From positions 62,269,006 to 62,333,005 of the forward strand of contig NC_080080.1 of assembly GCF_949987535.1 (NCBI RefSeq): a stretch of DNA of 64,000 bases, given 5' to 3'. The notes beneath the pieces were generated by a model. That model did not search any database. It saw nothing but the letters and a program-made list of their open reading frames with translations, and had not been told where the DNA came from. The DNA comes from Balaenoptera acutorostrata (lineage: Eukaryota > Chordata > Mammalia > Artiodactyla > Balaenopteridae). Each line of letters begins with the position of its first letter. Position 1 is the first letter of the stretch. The position numbers and the translations under genes were made by a program. Positions 11,881 to 24,618 of this stretch are shown piece by piece.

Positions 11881-13489
11881 GTTATTATTTACTTATAAAT
11901 GCTTTATTGTTGCATTTGCTCTTTCCACAAATTCTCCGTATTTTGATGCTTTCACCTGGATCATAAATAGCTACAGTAACATATAGTTTAATATATAAAT
12001 ATACCATTCCACCACTCTGCTGTGGTGCCTTATATTCCTCCAACGTTGGAATAACTTCTTTGGATAAAGAAATTTCCTTGGAATGCCTTTCTCAAACTTC
12101 AGATGGACATTTAGTGTTTTTTTTGTTTTTCTTTTGTCTACGAGAAGCTTTTGGTGTTTTCTAATTCACCCTAGATTGCTGCTTCTATGTGAACTCTGTA
12201 GAATGGACTGAATAAGTCAATAAATGTCTTCCTTGTCAACTCTATTCCCAAGTATCTTCCTAAAGGGAGCAATAATTTAAGTGGCATTCAAACACTTCTA
12301 AATATGTCTAAAGTGTGGGTTTATTGCTCTAATTTTCTGTGAAAGCAGTTCTACTTTATTACCCAAATGAGAGTTATTATTGTCTTTCCTTCTGATAATT
12401 GCATTTGTGGTGTTTATTTCAGGGTTTTTAAGATCCTTTAAAGCCTATTTAGGTTTTCTCTTTTTTTTTATGAATTTAATGCTAATTAAAATAATGGATT
12501 AGTAGGCTTGGAAAATCAAATCATTATTCAGCCAGAACAATAGAAGGGCTTATTTAATTGACCACCTCAAATTATATTAAACCAATCTTGGAAGAATCAT
12601 CACAAAGATTCAAATGTTGCAGATACTGCCATACTTTCTATAGGATACTAAACGTTTTCCCAGATGTTTTTAAAAAATAATTTTAAAGGCTGATTAAATT
12701 AGTAGATGGTTAAGCTCTGACTGTTATATAGGAGGCAGCTGGACATTTTTCAACTTACCCCATCATGATTCTTTTATTAATTTCTCCCGACACAGTAATT
12801 TCAACTGATGGTACGGAAGGCAAGAAAGACTCAGAATAGGGTTTAATGATAACACAACCAAATGCTGTGTTTGTCATCAAAGGTGGTATACTGAAAGTGA
12901 ATCACAGACATTATTTAGTTTCCAGCCATGGTGGTCATTTGTTCTTCCAGGATTAAGATTATAGTAGAAGGGCGACACTTTTTTATTAAGAAAGAAGTGG
13001 TATTTAATGATAAAATGGCAAGTTATTTGCCATGGTTTATAAGAATTCATGTTTGAAACTTGCAATTTTGCAAATATTTTTTCATAATCATATCTATTAC
13101 ATCTGTTTTCATACAGTAAATAAATAATAAATGTAACGTGTTTCTTGACTTTTATAAACTAACTGTATGATTTGGTGTTGGAAAAGGAGACGGATTCAGG
13201 GAGAGGAAAGAAAACTAAATTGAGTTTAACAAATACTTGACTCATCAGATTTGCTTTAAGACTGGCATCTAGCTCTTTCAACAGATAGACATCACCTGAA
13301 GTACATATGCTGTAACCCAGTGAAGGTTCAGAGAAATAGACACTCATATGCTTTGTTTATAGCATACATGAAAACAATCTCTTAAAAGGCGAATTGTGAA
13401 CTATATTAAAATTTCTAAAATGTGCATAGTGAATGCGCTAATGTGCAAATGAAATGTCCAGCAATATCATGTACAGAAATCCATTTTGC
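11881..13489. other. AT-rich sequence, no gene recognised
   Basis: Several minus-strand frames of about 62 codons occur (12877-13065, 13159-13347) without recognisable motifs. No repeat family could be named. Confidence 0.45.
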
Positions 13490-13880
13490 AAAGTTAAACA
13501 ATAATCTGTGAAAGATCTAATTATAGAAATGTTCATTACAGTGTTGTTTATAATAGAGAAAAATAGAAATAAACGTCCAACTCTTATACAATTAATGAAA
13601 TAAATTAAGGTACATGGACACAATGAAATTGAATGGCTAAGCAGAAGAATCTTGACAGGAAAAGGTGTTAATATATATTAAGGTCTGGTAACAAAACTAT
13701 ACGCGTTAAACTTTATATACATTCACAGAAAATGACTGGAAGAATACTTAGTGACAACTCTGAGTGGAATTAGTAGAATTTAAATTTTCTTCTTTTTGCT
13801 TGGCTTTATTTTGTAAAAATAGTTTTGCAATGATGACGCATTTATTTTGCAAAGAGGGGAAAGTTAAAATGCACAGGACT
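13490..13880 (+). mobile_element. L1M 3' UTR fragment
   Basis: 'gttcattacagtgttgtttataatagagaaa' with 'aattaaggtacatggacacaatgaaattgaatgg' and a later 'tttattttgtaaaaatag' follows the order of the 3' UTR of old L1ME/L1MB-like elements. It is diverged and the subfamily is uncertain. Confidence 0.6.
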
Positions 13881-14429
13881 GGTTAGTCAAGAGGTGTGAC
13901 TCTTTTTCCCTAAATTTTCATCTTTAACAGATATATAAGCTGAGTGGGTAAGTGGGAGTTTAAGAACAGATTGCCTTCTCAAGCCGTAACACTAATTTTA
14001 GAGTTTCATATTTAGGGATCTACCATTTTAGAGCAATAGGCTCATGGTCTCAGCTTAATGTCTTAATAGTATTTGTCAAGGCCACTCATGTGCAATTTGT
14101 GTAGGGTAGACACATTGCTATATATTACATAACTTACATACAATCTTGTTTAATTTATCAATATATTAATAAGTTTCAGCAAGAAAAATGAAAAAAAATC
14201 TCATCAACTATGTATTGAGAACAGAATAAAAGCACAAATAATAATAAAATGCTTTTTAAAAATCTATCACAATCTACCCATGTAGTTGTACCCATAACTA
14301 CCCATTTGTATGTATGTTTATTGGTTTGTAGAACAGCAAACTAGTGAGGTGTACTGAAAATGGAATTAATATGCAATGTTTTTTGCTTTCATAAACTGGA
14401 TTTAATCTCTATCACATAGGTCTGTCCTC
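13881..14429. other. AT-rich sequence, no gene recognised
   Basis: Nothing attributable to a family was found. Confidence 0.4.
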
Positions 14430-14730
14430 TTAGGTAAGGGTACTACACCCTTTCCACTCAAACTTTAGGAGCAAGCAGAGGTGACATTACTACTAGCAAA
14501 CTTTTCCTGACTGTCTCAGGAAAACCTGGTCTTTCCCTCTTCTGTGCAGTGAAAACATTTAGTTTGTATTCCTATTATAGAATTTAGTTCAACTCAGATG
14601 AAAACTGAATCCTTACATTTGCCTTATCCACTAGACTGCCAACTCCCACAGGGCAAGAACCATATCAAGTTCATCTTTATACTACTTACAGAAACCTTCT
14701 ATAACAAATGCTTGATACAAATGGTATATT
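14430..14730 (+). mobile_element. L2 3' end
   Basis: The phrases 'tattcctattatagaattta', 'ccactagactgccaactcc', 'cagggcaagaaccatatc' and 'catctttatacta' follow the L2 3' UTR order (the 'actagactgtaagctcc...agggcagggacc...tcttt' motif of mammalian L2). Moderately diverged. Confidence 0.65.
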
Positions 14731-14777
14731 ACTTACTTGTATATTTGGAATGGTTTAGTCAATAAATCTCTTCTTAA

Positions 14778-15168
14778 ATGTTATAGACTGAATGTTTGTG
14801 TCCTTCCAAATTAATATGTTGATACCCTAATCCGCAATATGATGCTATTTGGAGATGGGGATTTTGGAAGGGCTAAATGAGGTCATGAGAGTGGGGCCCC
14901 AATCTGATGGGATTGGTCTTCTTATAAGAGGAGACAGCAGAGAGACCTCTCTCTCTCCTTGCATATGCACAAAGAAGAGGTAATTTCAGCAAATGAAGAG
15001 GTGGTGGCAGTTTATGAGCCAAGGGAAGAGACCTCAGAATAAAACCTAACTTGCCACAACTTGATCTTGAACTTCTCAGCCTCCAGAACTGTGAGAAATA
15101 AATTTCTACTGTTTAAGCCACCCAATCTATGGTATTTTGTTTTGGTAGCCTAAGCAGACTAATAGATT
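14778..15168 (+). mobile_element. Solo MaLR-type LTR (MLT1/MST-like)
   Basis: Begins 'tatagactgaatgtttgtgtcc', passes 'atgaggtcatgagagtgggg' and 'cttcttataagaggagac', and ends 'cttctcagcctccagaactg', 'aaataaatttctactgttt' and 'gccacccaatctatggt'. It has the same family layout and strand as the LTR at 6.4 kb. Solo; no internal region is seen. Confidence 0.85.
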
Positions 15169-16904
15169 GCACTTATCAGAATTTATTATCCTAACCATCA
15201 TTTTGTATGTTAGTTCTAAGTTTTATAGAAGGTATAAAACATATCTATGGTATCAGTAGAAAGCAAGTTAATAATAATTTATTTTAAACATAAATCATTA
15301 AAACCAAGCATGCCTTATATATTCAGGCTATTGCCAAACATTATTTGATATAATAAATGCATGATTTAACATACTTCTATAACTTAGAAGGAGCACATTA
15401 TTCCAAAAAGCTTATAGGAATATGGCCTTACATTCTATTTAATTACAAATGGGACTCTATCTATTAAATAAAAGTTTAAAATTTATTCTTCTATATTATA
15501 TTAGACCTTTTTGCAATAATCTCTCTTTCTTATCCTCTTTTGTTTGATGTGCTGGCTTAACATTTGAATCCCATATCTTAATTTAAACCATCTCAAGACT
15601 GCCAAGTTATTGGAATATTTATGGTTTTCATTTCATATGCCACCATATCTAATTTCTAACCACATCAATTAAGATATAAATATCTCAGTGAAATAAAAAT
15701 AGGATTAGAAGAAAAGTAGTGTTTCTTAAATGCTCCGAACATTCCTTCTACATCACCTTGAATACAAAACTGCAATACTGTACTCTGCATAGAAATGCCA
15801 AATAGGTGTAATGCAAATCAGGAGAAAGCCATTGACAGATAAATTAAATAGTCATGATCTGAATATTGAGTTTAGGCAAGCATCACAGTCTATTGGCACC
15901 AAGCTAGATTTCTTGTCCTGTACAAAAATGTTATGTTGTTCTCATTAAGCAGTCATCCATCTAAGTGACTTCAAGGCCCTTAAGACCTGAATAGGCAAAG
16001 CTCATCTATCAGCCTCTTGACTCCAGTCAGAGCCACAGCAGGTTCCATAACAAGCTGAGTCCACATATTGTAATCGTTTTGTTACAGGAGCACATTTAAA
16101 ATCTTAGTTATACTGTAATTTTATAGTGAAATACTGGCTAGCCTTTATTAAGAACTCTTTTTGATATGTTGACTCCTAGTTATGAACTATGCTACCAAGA
16201 TCAGCAGAATATGTTAAGTTTTTGAAGAGAAATTTCCCATGATTTATCCTTGGTTTATTGTTTGACTTCACTAAGAATCTGGGGAAAAAACTGATTTTCT
16301 GATAACTAAATGCAGGGATGCTTGTCATCTACCCATAGAATGCTTCCAAAGCAGGCTAAACTCGCAGGATCTGTAAAATGGTGAACAATAGCAGAAGGAA
16401 CTTGAAATTCTAAACAGGTGATTCTATTGCACGTACTTAATCAGTATATTAAATCCCAACACATGTGGTAATTTTGAGTACCAGATATAAATGTTAAAAA
16501 TTAAATTAAACCAGCTGTTTGACATCATCTCAGCAAATAATTGTCCTACAATTTAATTAAAGTTAAACTTTTTCCCAGCTTAAAATAATTACAATTCTAA
16601 TACCAAAAAAGAGTTAATAATGACAACACTTCTTCAAAATAATTTCAAATTTAACACAATTTCAATGAAAATATTAATCAACAGAAATATCAAAGTTATT
16701 CTTTTTGTGACGGTGAAGACAAACTCAGCAGGCAAAAATAAAAAATACATTTTTGAAATCAACAATAGGAGAGAAAAAGACCTAAGAAAAATATTTAGAA
16801 TTTATAAAACTATAATGCATTTTTAAATGTTGGAGTAATGAATGGTGTATAAATAAGCAGAAAAATCCGTGTAGTAAAATCTTGAAAATACTTTAAAAAT
16901 AAAG
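15169..16904. other. AT-rich sequence, no gene recognised
   Basis: No repeat family or coding frame could be supported. The 68-codon frame at 16620-16826 is lysine/asparagine-rich, as expected of AT-rich DNA. Confidence 0.45.
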
Positions 16905-17045
16905 CAAGTATTTACTAACAAGTCAACATGCACTAGACACTTTTCATGCATTCTTTCCTCTAACCATAGTTGCAAAACTGTGAAGTAGGCAATATAATTG
17001 TGACTGTTTTAAACTGAGGAAAAACTGAAGCTAGTAAGAAAGTAG
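16905..17045 (-). mobile_element. MIR SINE, reverse orientation
   Basis: 'gtatttactaacaagtcaacatgcactagacac' followed by 'tgaagtaggcaatataattgtgac' and 'aaactgaggaaaaactgaag' follows the reverse MIR order (size gradient, 'aggtaggtac', 'gaggaaactgag'). Confidence 0.65.
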
Positions 17046-17052
17046 ATCCTTT

Positions 17053-17112
17053 TTTCTCTCAAGTGGCTTTATTGAAGTATAATTGATATACAATAAACTG
17101 AACTACTTAAAG
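17053..17112 (-). mobile_element. Short antisense L1 3' end
   Basis: 'gctttattgaagtataattgatatacaataaactg' is the usual start of antisense L1 3' ends. It directly abuts the sense L1 that follows and is probably an independent relic. Confidence 0.5.
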
Positions 17113-19320
17113 TATGAGATGTGAATCCTCAGCAAAATATTAGCAAACCAAATTCAATAGTATATTAAAAGGATCATGATGGATTTATTTCAGGGATGCA
17201 AGGATGGTTCACCATATGCAGAACAATAAATAGGATACACCACATTAATAAAACGAAGGATAAAATCATATAATCAACTCAATAGATGCAGGAAAAAAAC
17301 GATGAAATTCAACATACTTTCATGATAAACAACTATAAACAAATTACATATAGAAGGAAGGTACCTCAACATAATCAAAGTCATGTATGACAAACCTGTA
17401 GCTAATATTGTACTAAGTTCAGGAATAAGACAAGGATACGCATTCTTGACAATTTTATTCACTGTAGTACTGAAAATCCTCGAGGGATCAATTAGGCAAG
17501 AAAAACAAAAAAAGACAACAGAATTGGATGGGGAGAAGTAAAATTGTCTCTGTTTGCAGATGACATGATAACATATATAGCAAACCCTAAAGACTCCACC
17601 GAAAACTCTTAGAAATAATAAAGGAATTCAGTAAATTTCCAGTATACAAAATCAATGTATAAAAATCACTAACTACAAACTATCAGAAAGAGAAGTTAAG
17701 AAAACAATCCCATTTACAAAAGCTTAAAAAATAATAAAATACTTAGGAATAAATTTATCCAGGGAGGTAAAAGAACTGCCCATTGAAAATTATAAGACAC
17801 TGATGAAAGAAGTTGAAAAAGACATAAATAAATGGAGAGATATTCCATGTTCATGGATTGGAAGAATTAATATTGTTAAGATTTCCATACTACTCAAAAT
17901 TATCTACAGATTCAATGCAATTCCTATCAAAATATCAATGGCACTTTTTCACAGAAATATAACAAAAAATCCTAAAATTTGTATGGAACCTCAAAGGATC
18001 CCAAATAGCCAAAGCAATCTTGAGAAGGAAGAACAAAGCTGGAGGTATCATAATTACTGATTTTGAAACTATATTACAAATTTATATTAATAGTAATTAA
18101 AACTGTATGGTGTTGTTATAAAAACAGACACATAGATGAATAGAACAAAATAGAGAGCCCAGAATTAAACCTATGCATATATGGTCAATTAATTTTGGCA
18201 AAGGAGCTAAGAATATCCAACAGGGAAAGGATAATGTCTTAATAAATGGTGTTGGAAAAATGGACAACCACATGCAAAAGAATAAAATTAGACCCCAATC
18301 TTACATTGAACACAAAAATTAACTCAAAATGGAAAAAGATTTGAACATAAAACCTGAAACTGTAAAACTCCTAGGAGAAATCATAGGGAAGATTTTCCTT
18401 GACATTGAACTTGGCAATGATTTTGGAGGGTTTGGCTCCAAAAGCAAAGTCTACAGAAGCAAACATAAACAAGTGGGACTACATCAAACTAAAGAGCTTT
18501 TGCATAACAAAGGAAACTATTAACAAAATAAATAAAAGGTTATCTATGGAATTGGAGAAAATATTTGCAGTCCACATATCCGATAAGAGGTTAATACCCA
18601 AATACACAAGGAAATAATACAATTCAATAACATAAACAAACAAACAAAAACAATAACCCAATTAAAACGCGGGTAAAGGAACTGAATATACAATTTTCCA
18701 AAGAAGACATGCAAATGGCCAGTTGGTACATGAAAAGGTGGTCAACATCACTAATCATGAGGGAAATGCAAATCAAAACCACGATGAGCTCTCACCTCAC
18801 ATCTGTTAGGATGGCTCCTATCAAAAAGGAAAGAGATAACAAATGCTGGTAAAGATGTAGAGAAAAGGGAACACGTGTACACTGTTGGTGGAAATGTAAA
18901 CTGGTCTAGCCACATGGAAAATAGTCTGGTGGTTCCTCAAAAATTTAAAGATAGAACTACCTATGATTCAGCAATTCCACTTCTGAGTCCATATCTGAAG
19001 GGAAAAAAATCACTATGTTGAAAAAGATATCTACACCCTCCAGTTCTTTGCAACATTATTCACAAATGTCAATATACAGAAACAACGTAAATGTTTGTTG
19101 ATGGATGAATGGATACAGGTGTCTTGTGTGTGTGTGTCTCTCTCTCTATATATATACACATACACACACACACATATATATATACACATACACACCATGG
19201 AATATTATTAAGCCTTAGAAAAGAAGGAAATCCTGCTATTTGGAACAACATGGATTAACCTGGGAGCAATACGCTAAGTGAAATAAGTCAGACAGAAAAA
19301 GAGAAATACTGCGTGCCATC
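17113..19320 (+). pseudogene. L1 ORF2 relic (reverse transcriptase and C-terminal part)
   Basis: ORF2 of L1 encodes an endonuclease-reverse transcriptase used for target-primed retrotransposition. Only the part from inside the RT domain onwards is present. Short frames carry recognisable pieces: '[13 protein letters not shown]' and '[12 protein letters not shown]' in the frame at 17803-18060, and '[17 protein letters not shown]' in the frame at 18399-18617. The 'gcagatgacatgata' stretch near 17555 is the remnant of the RT active-site box. Matching segments fall in different frames and are separated by stop codons, so several indels and nonsense changes have killed it. The endonuclease domain and ORF1 are absent. 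Confidence 0.8.
19116..19195. repeat. Compound TG/TC/TA/CA microsatellite
   Basis: Alternating runs of TG, TC, TA and CA dinucleotides inside the L1 copy. The CA and TA runs occur twice in similar order, suggesting slippage. Confidence 0.85.
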
Positions 19321-19989
19321 ACTTAAGTATGGAATCTGAAAAGAAAAGTCAAACTCATAGAAGTAGAGAATAAAATGGTGTTTTCCAGGGTCAGGAAGAG
19401 GGAAGAGGAGTCAGGAAAATAGAGAGAGGCTGGTAAAAAGGTACAAACTTCTGGCTATAAGATGAATAAGGTCTGAGGATCTAGTGTAAAACATGGCAAC
19501 TGTAGTTGAGAATATGGTATTGTATAATTGAAATTTGCTTAGAGTAGCATTGAAGTGTTCTGCCCACTTCCCCCAAAAAGGTAAATATCTGAGGGGATGA
19601 ATGTGTTAAGTTGAATTTGAAATCTTTTCACAATGTATGCATATATCAAATCATAACATTGTATACTTTATATGTACAATTTAGTCATTATTTATTATTT
19701 ATTAAAGTACATTAATATTACAATTTAATTTGTTATACCTCAATAAAGCTGAAAAGAATTATAGACAGATTTTAAAAAAAGAAAAAGAACTGAGAGGAAT
19801 AACAAATTAAGAAATAAATAGAGTGTAAGATTCAGTGAATTCTGACATATTCCATGAAGCATAGCACCATCCCCCAAAATTTCCTTGTGACCATTTCAAA
19901 TCCCACTCTTCATTCTTCCCTACATCTTTCTATGCATTATCTACACACTTTAAATATAGAGACACAAATAAGTTAAAAGGTTGGAAAAA

Positions 19990-20180
19990 AATGTAGCACA
20001 CAATAAGTCAATATTAGAAAGCTGGTGTGGCCATTTTAATATCAAAATAGACAATATAAAGTACTAAAAGTGATAAGGAGAAATTATTATAGTGATAAAA
20101 GTGTCAATTCATCAAAAATCATAACAATACCGTTACATGCACACATAATAATTGAGCTTCAAATTTTGTGAAGCAAGTAA
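19990..20180 (+). mobile_element. L1 ORF2 endonuclease-region fragment
   Basis: 'agaaagctggtgtggccatttta' followed by 'atatcaaaatagacaatataaag' and 'gataaaagtgtcaattcatc' parallels the L1 ORF2 endonuclease region ('AGVAIL.SDKIDF...'). No open frame remains. Confidence 0.5.
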
Positions 20181-21360
20181 ACAAGCAATGAAAAAACAAA
20201 ATGAATAGCTACTGTATTGGTCATTGTAGGTATATAGATCAGAAAGTTCCATTGGACAGTGCTGATCTATAGCATCTTGAGGGAAGTACCCCCCAAATCC
20301 TATATTCAGCCAAATTTCATCCATGTATAAAGACAACAGACATATGAGAATATGAAAATGTTCAGAGACTATAGCACCCATGAGTCCTTGAAAAATCCCC
20401 CTCAATAAGGTATCCCAGCCAATCAAGATTTAGTTCCCAATGGAGAACTTTGAAGTGGGGTCTTATCATGTCAAAGATCAGGAGAGGGCATTGAAATCAT
20501 TGAATGGGTAAAGGAATCTAGGTGATTGGCAATTCCTATTATAAAATCAAATGTCTCTGTGATATATAATTCATAAAAGGAGTGCTAAAACATAGAAAAT
20601 TATTACACTTATAAGTTACTAAAATAAAAATCACATTTCAAAATAAGACAGCTGAGGAGGGAGCATGAGGAAGTTGGGAGGAAATGTAAATTGGTGAAGA
20701 CCTTTATATAAAACATTGTAAATAATAAGAAAACACAATAATATAATACCTAATAATCTGACATTTACAACCACACTTATCTGGTAAGACAATACATTCA
20801 AATGGGACAGAAATAAGTTATTAACTTAATAAATAACTCCATCTGGATTTTTTTAAAAAAGATACACACCTGAGGATTTTTAATATAAAAAGGTAGGCAA
20901 AGATATATGAGGCAAATATAACCTATAAAAAAAGTAGGAATCAATATTGATAGCAGACAAGATTGACTTCAAGACCTAAATCATGAAATGAGACCCAAGG
21001 CATGTAATTCTGAAAAGACATAGTTTCGGATAATATAGCATAGAAATACAAGAAGCAAAAACTTCAAAAAATACAATGAAAAATCTACATAAGACTATTA
21101 AAACTCTCTTCACATGTCAAAGACCAAAAAAGTGAAAAATAGAATTTGCATGACATAATTAACAATATTTAATAAATATGTATTGTACTCCCTACCCTAA
21201 AAAATAATCTTTCTTTCCAAGGATTTACATTGTATTTTAAAATGATCCCAGTACATTCCAAATATTGAAAATAATAGTTCCCAAATCATAAAAAAATGAA
21301 TCAAAACTATAAGTAAACAAACACCTATAGAAACAAAGCCACAGTATTATCTTGGAAATT
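20181..21360. other. AT-rich sequence, no gene recognised
   Basis: A 97-codon minus-strand frame (20133-20426) has no known domain. A 'gttccattggacagtgctgat' phrase near 20245 recalls hAT-type MER elements but cannot be extended. Confidence 0.45.
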
Positions 21361-21926
21361 AAAAATATTCCCCTACCTAAAAGACCATTGATAGAGGAAC
21401 AGATAAAGAAGATGTGGTACATGTATACAATAGAATATTACTCAGCCATAAAAAAGAACAAAATAATGCTATCTGCAGCAACATGGATCGATTTAGAGAT
21501 TATCATACTAAGTGAGGTAAATGAGACAGAGAAAAACAAATATCATATGTTATTACTCATATGTTGAATCTAATTTAAAAAGGATATAAATGAACCTATT
21601 TACAAAACAGAAACAGACTCACAGATTTTGAAAACAAACTTATGGCTACCAAAGGGTAACTGTCGGGGAGGGGGGAGGGATAAATTAGGATTTGGGGATT
21701 AACATACACACACTACTATATATAAAATAGACAACCAACAAGGACCTACTGTATAGCACAGGGAACGCTACTCAATATTCTGTAATAGCCTATATGGGAA
21801 AAGAATCTGAAAAAGAATGATTATATGTATATGTATAACTGAATCACTTTGTTGTACACCTGAAACTAACACAACATTGTAAATCAACTATACTCCAATA
21901 AAATAAAATAAAAAAAATTCCCCTAA
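21361..21926 (+). mobile_element. 5'-truncated L1 3' end with target duplication
   Basis: The body at 21376-21911 begins in the last ORF2 codons (the peptide 'EEQIKKMWYMYTIEYYSAIK' is readable at 21397-21456), then the 3' UTR with 'caacaaggacctactgtatagcac' and 'ctccaataaaataaaa'. Flanks at 21361-21375 and 21912-21926 match over 15 bp with one mismatch, ending ATTCCCCTA. This identifies a single retrotransposition event. Confidence 0.9.
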
Positions 21927-23217
21927 ACAATTATTACATTCAATAGGAATCAAACTAAACTTCAAACATACCAAAATATAGGGCATACAGCTCAAGCTAA
22001 AGTCAGAGGATATCGAGTCAAATGCTCTTATTTTTCAATAAGGAAACAATGAAAAATTGAACAAAACATTTGGTTTTATGTTAGAAAGCAGAGAGACTAT
22101 ACTTAGAAAGCCAAATTCACCTTAAATGCTATCTTTCATGCCTCAAATTTAACATTTTAACTCTTTCCTGAATTACATGGTTATTTAAATAAGATTTTTA
22201 TTGACAGAGCAAAATCTTGCATGAGATTGTATTAACTATAAAATACATGTTTCTCTAATTTCCAAATAATTTATGATATCTATCTATAGTATAAATACAT
22301 AGAAATTCATGTTTTCTTGTGTAGATTAGACAATTTCTAGAATTTCTAACAGTAACCTACATAAATGTTTGTCATTTAAAACTTCTATGTATATTTTAAA
22401 AATTTTGCAATTTCTTTTGAAGAATTGATTATTCATGTATTTAGAATTATGCTTTTATACCATATTTTGTGATTATTTTGTATGTGATTACTATTCTATG
22501 TTTAAAGCAAATTGTCAGTTAAAAATTTACCCAGAAAGTTTAATTTAATTTTGTCTCTTATCCACAAGACAATGAACTATCACATTTTCTATACACAGTG
22601 GAGCATTTTAAAAGGATTATCTGATGATGCCTTATTTCAATAGACAAGAGCTTTCCTAGATAAATAAGCATTATTTGAAGTATTTTTTATACCAAAAAAA
22701 TGAAGTGCTGCTGAAATCTAAGAACCTCGCTTTTAAAGAAGAGTTAATGACATTATCTCCTTTTCTAGTACTCTTTTTGTTTTGTTTTATCAGAGATTAC
22801 AAAAAAAAAAAAAATTTGTGAGGAAAATACATGTTTTCTGACATTCTCATCACATCTCTGTTCATATTCATGAAAACATGGCATTTCTGTGTCAGAATAA
22901 ATTTGGTAATAATTAGGAATGTCATAAATAGAACCAACACATGAAATTCAATTTTCATGTGTGAATAGCTTTGACTGCCAGAAGTTAAAAATATTAATCA
23001 CTGATATATCTTTTTTTAAAGATAGCATACTGTTTTTAGAGATATGCATCTGGATTCTATCTTTTCAATTTTTCTAACATATGTTGTGAGAAAAAAAAGC
23101 ATGTAGTGAATTTTGAATCACAGAATTCAAGTTTGAACTGTTTTGCATACTCTTCAAGGGTAGGAGTACACTCTGAAGCTTCTTAATGGAACATATTTAG
23201 AGACGCCTCCCCACAAT
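21927..23217. other. AT-rich sequence, no gene recognised
   Basis: No supported repeat or gene. An A-tract at about 22800-22814 may be an old poly(A) tail. Confidence 0.45.
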
Positions 23218-23665
23218 AGATGGTCTGATTCAGATGTAGAACCAAACTAAAATGGAGTCATTTATGACAGGTACAAAATGGATTCATCCAAAATAGGCAC
23301 ATCACAGAAAATGAAACTTAGCCTTACCTAAGTTGCAGGAACATACAGATTTTCTCAGAACTCAGCAGAGGACACCAGTCCCCAAACTGCCAAGTCTGTC
23401 TACACCATCTCTGGACTTCTTTGTTCCCCTGACTCAGCTACCCTGATCAAATAAGGAAAAAGACCACTAGGCAACCAATCAGCTGAAAAAGCCAAATAAC
23501 TTCCACATTTATCATATAAACATCCCTTAGTGTGTCAACAACTAACAACTCATTGCTCCTGAAACCTTGGGTTTCCCAGTTTGCAGATCGAAACCCTTGC
23601 AATAAATTCATCTTTCTGCTTTGTTTTACTGGTGTGCAGAGTTTGGTTTATGACACATGCAAGAA
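23218..23665 (+). mobile_element. Solo ERV1-like LTR
   Basis: A 450-bp block with 'aactaaaatggagtc' near its start, 'gcaaccaatcagctgaaaaag' (CCAAT-type box) at about 23473, a TATA-like 'atataaac' at about 23514, and AATAAA at 23601-23606 followed by a T-rich U5. This is the U3-R-U5 layout of a gammaretrovirus-like LTR. No retroviral genes flank it. Exact ends and family are uncertain. Confidence 0.65.
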
Positions 23666-23934
23666 ACAACTATTGACAAATTTAGTTGCTGTTGTTGCTT
23701 GTTAACTAGTAGTGATAAATCATTAGATTTTATTTATAGATATAATTGATAGTCTAAATTAAGGTACATTTTTGAGAATAGAGTTTTCTCTCTTTATCAG
23801 AATACATGTGAATTACATAAAATTTTATGGTATAATATATATGGATTATAGAAGAAAATACTGAGTTAAAAATAGAAAACAAAAATCCTTATGGGTTAAG
23901 TAAGGAAATTGACATAGTAGAGTAGAAGTGTTGA

Positions 23935-24110
23935 TTACATGGCTTTTGGAACAAGAAACCCTGGGTGTGAATCTTTTACTTACTAGTAGTGTATCTTGGG
24001 CAAAATGTTTAATTAAGCCTCAATCATCTTATATGTGATATGGGGTGAAAAAATAGCATCTTCTTCACAAAATTGTCATGAGGATTACTTGAAAATAGGG
24101 TCTATTAACC
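23935..24110 (+). mobile_element. MIR SINE, sense
   Basis: 'ttgattacatggcttttggaac', 'ccctgggtgtgaatc', 'cttgggcaaaatgttt', 'aagcctcaatcatcttatatg' and 'gtcatgaggattact' follow the MIR order from core to tail. Confidence 0.75.
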
Positions 24111-24610
24111 CCAGCATATTGGGCTGTCCCTGTGTCCAACTATGTGTTCCATCTTGACTTTATTCTTGAAAAAGAATATGAAGGAATAAGGGGTATAACA
24201 TTGGATTATGTGGTACATGCTGGAGTTTACAAATACAATTTAATTATTGCTATTGATAAAATATAGATTCAAATATGTTTTCTACTAACAGTAAAATACA
24301 TTAGTTTTAAAGCAATTGTGTGAAAAAAAATCCAGCAATCAGGAAAAAAATTTCTGCATTTAAAATTTTATAATTTTAGCTATATGCAATAATTAAGTAC
24401 TCACTTTTACATCTATTCATCTCTTCTTCTGTATCTGCATAAAAATATCGTGAGGAATAAGATCTAAATTATTAAAAGTGGTCATCTCTCTCTCCCTTGA
24501 GACTGAATGAATTTATCAGGTCCTTCCTGAGAGCATGTTTTTCTGAGAGAAGGGGATGGGAAGCACACAAAGGCACTAGATTCCAGCCAGGGTAACCACC
24601 ATTTTAGAGG
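24111..24610. other. AT-rich sequence upstream of the full-length L1
   Basis: No gene or named repeat recognised. It provides the 5' flank of the L1 insertion. Confidence 0.4.
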
Positions 24611-24618
24611 ATCTTATA

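Larger units (their letters stand above)
17113..19790 (+). mobile_element. 5'-truncated L1 (L1MA-like), ORF2 to 3' end
   Basis: About 2.7 kb of L1 in sense orientation. It starts in the reverse-transcriptase part of ORF2 and runs through the C-terminal region into a 3' UTR with 'catggcaactgtagttgag' and 'attgtatacttta', ending 'cctcaataaagctg' and an A-rich tail. No target duplication could be read. A TG/TA microsatellite has grown at 19.12-19.20 kb, at a point matching the 3' end of ORF2. Confidence 0.85.
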
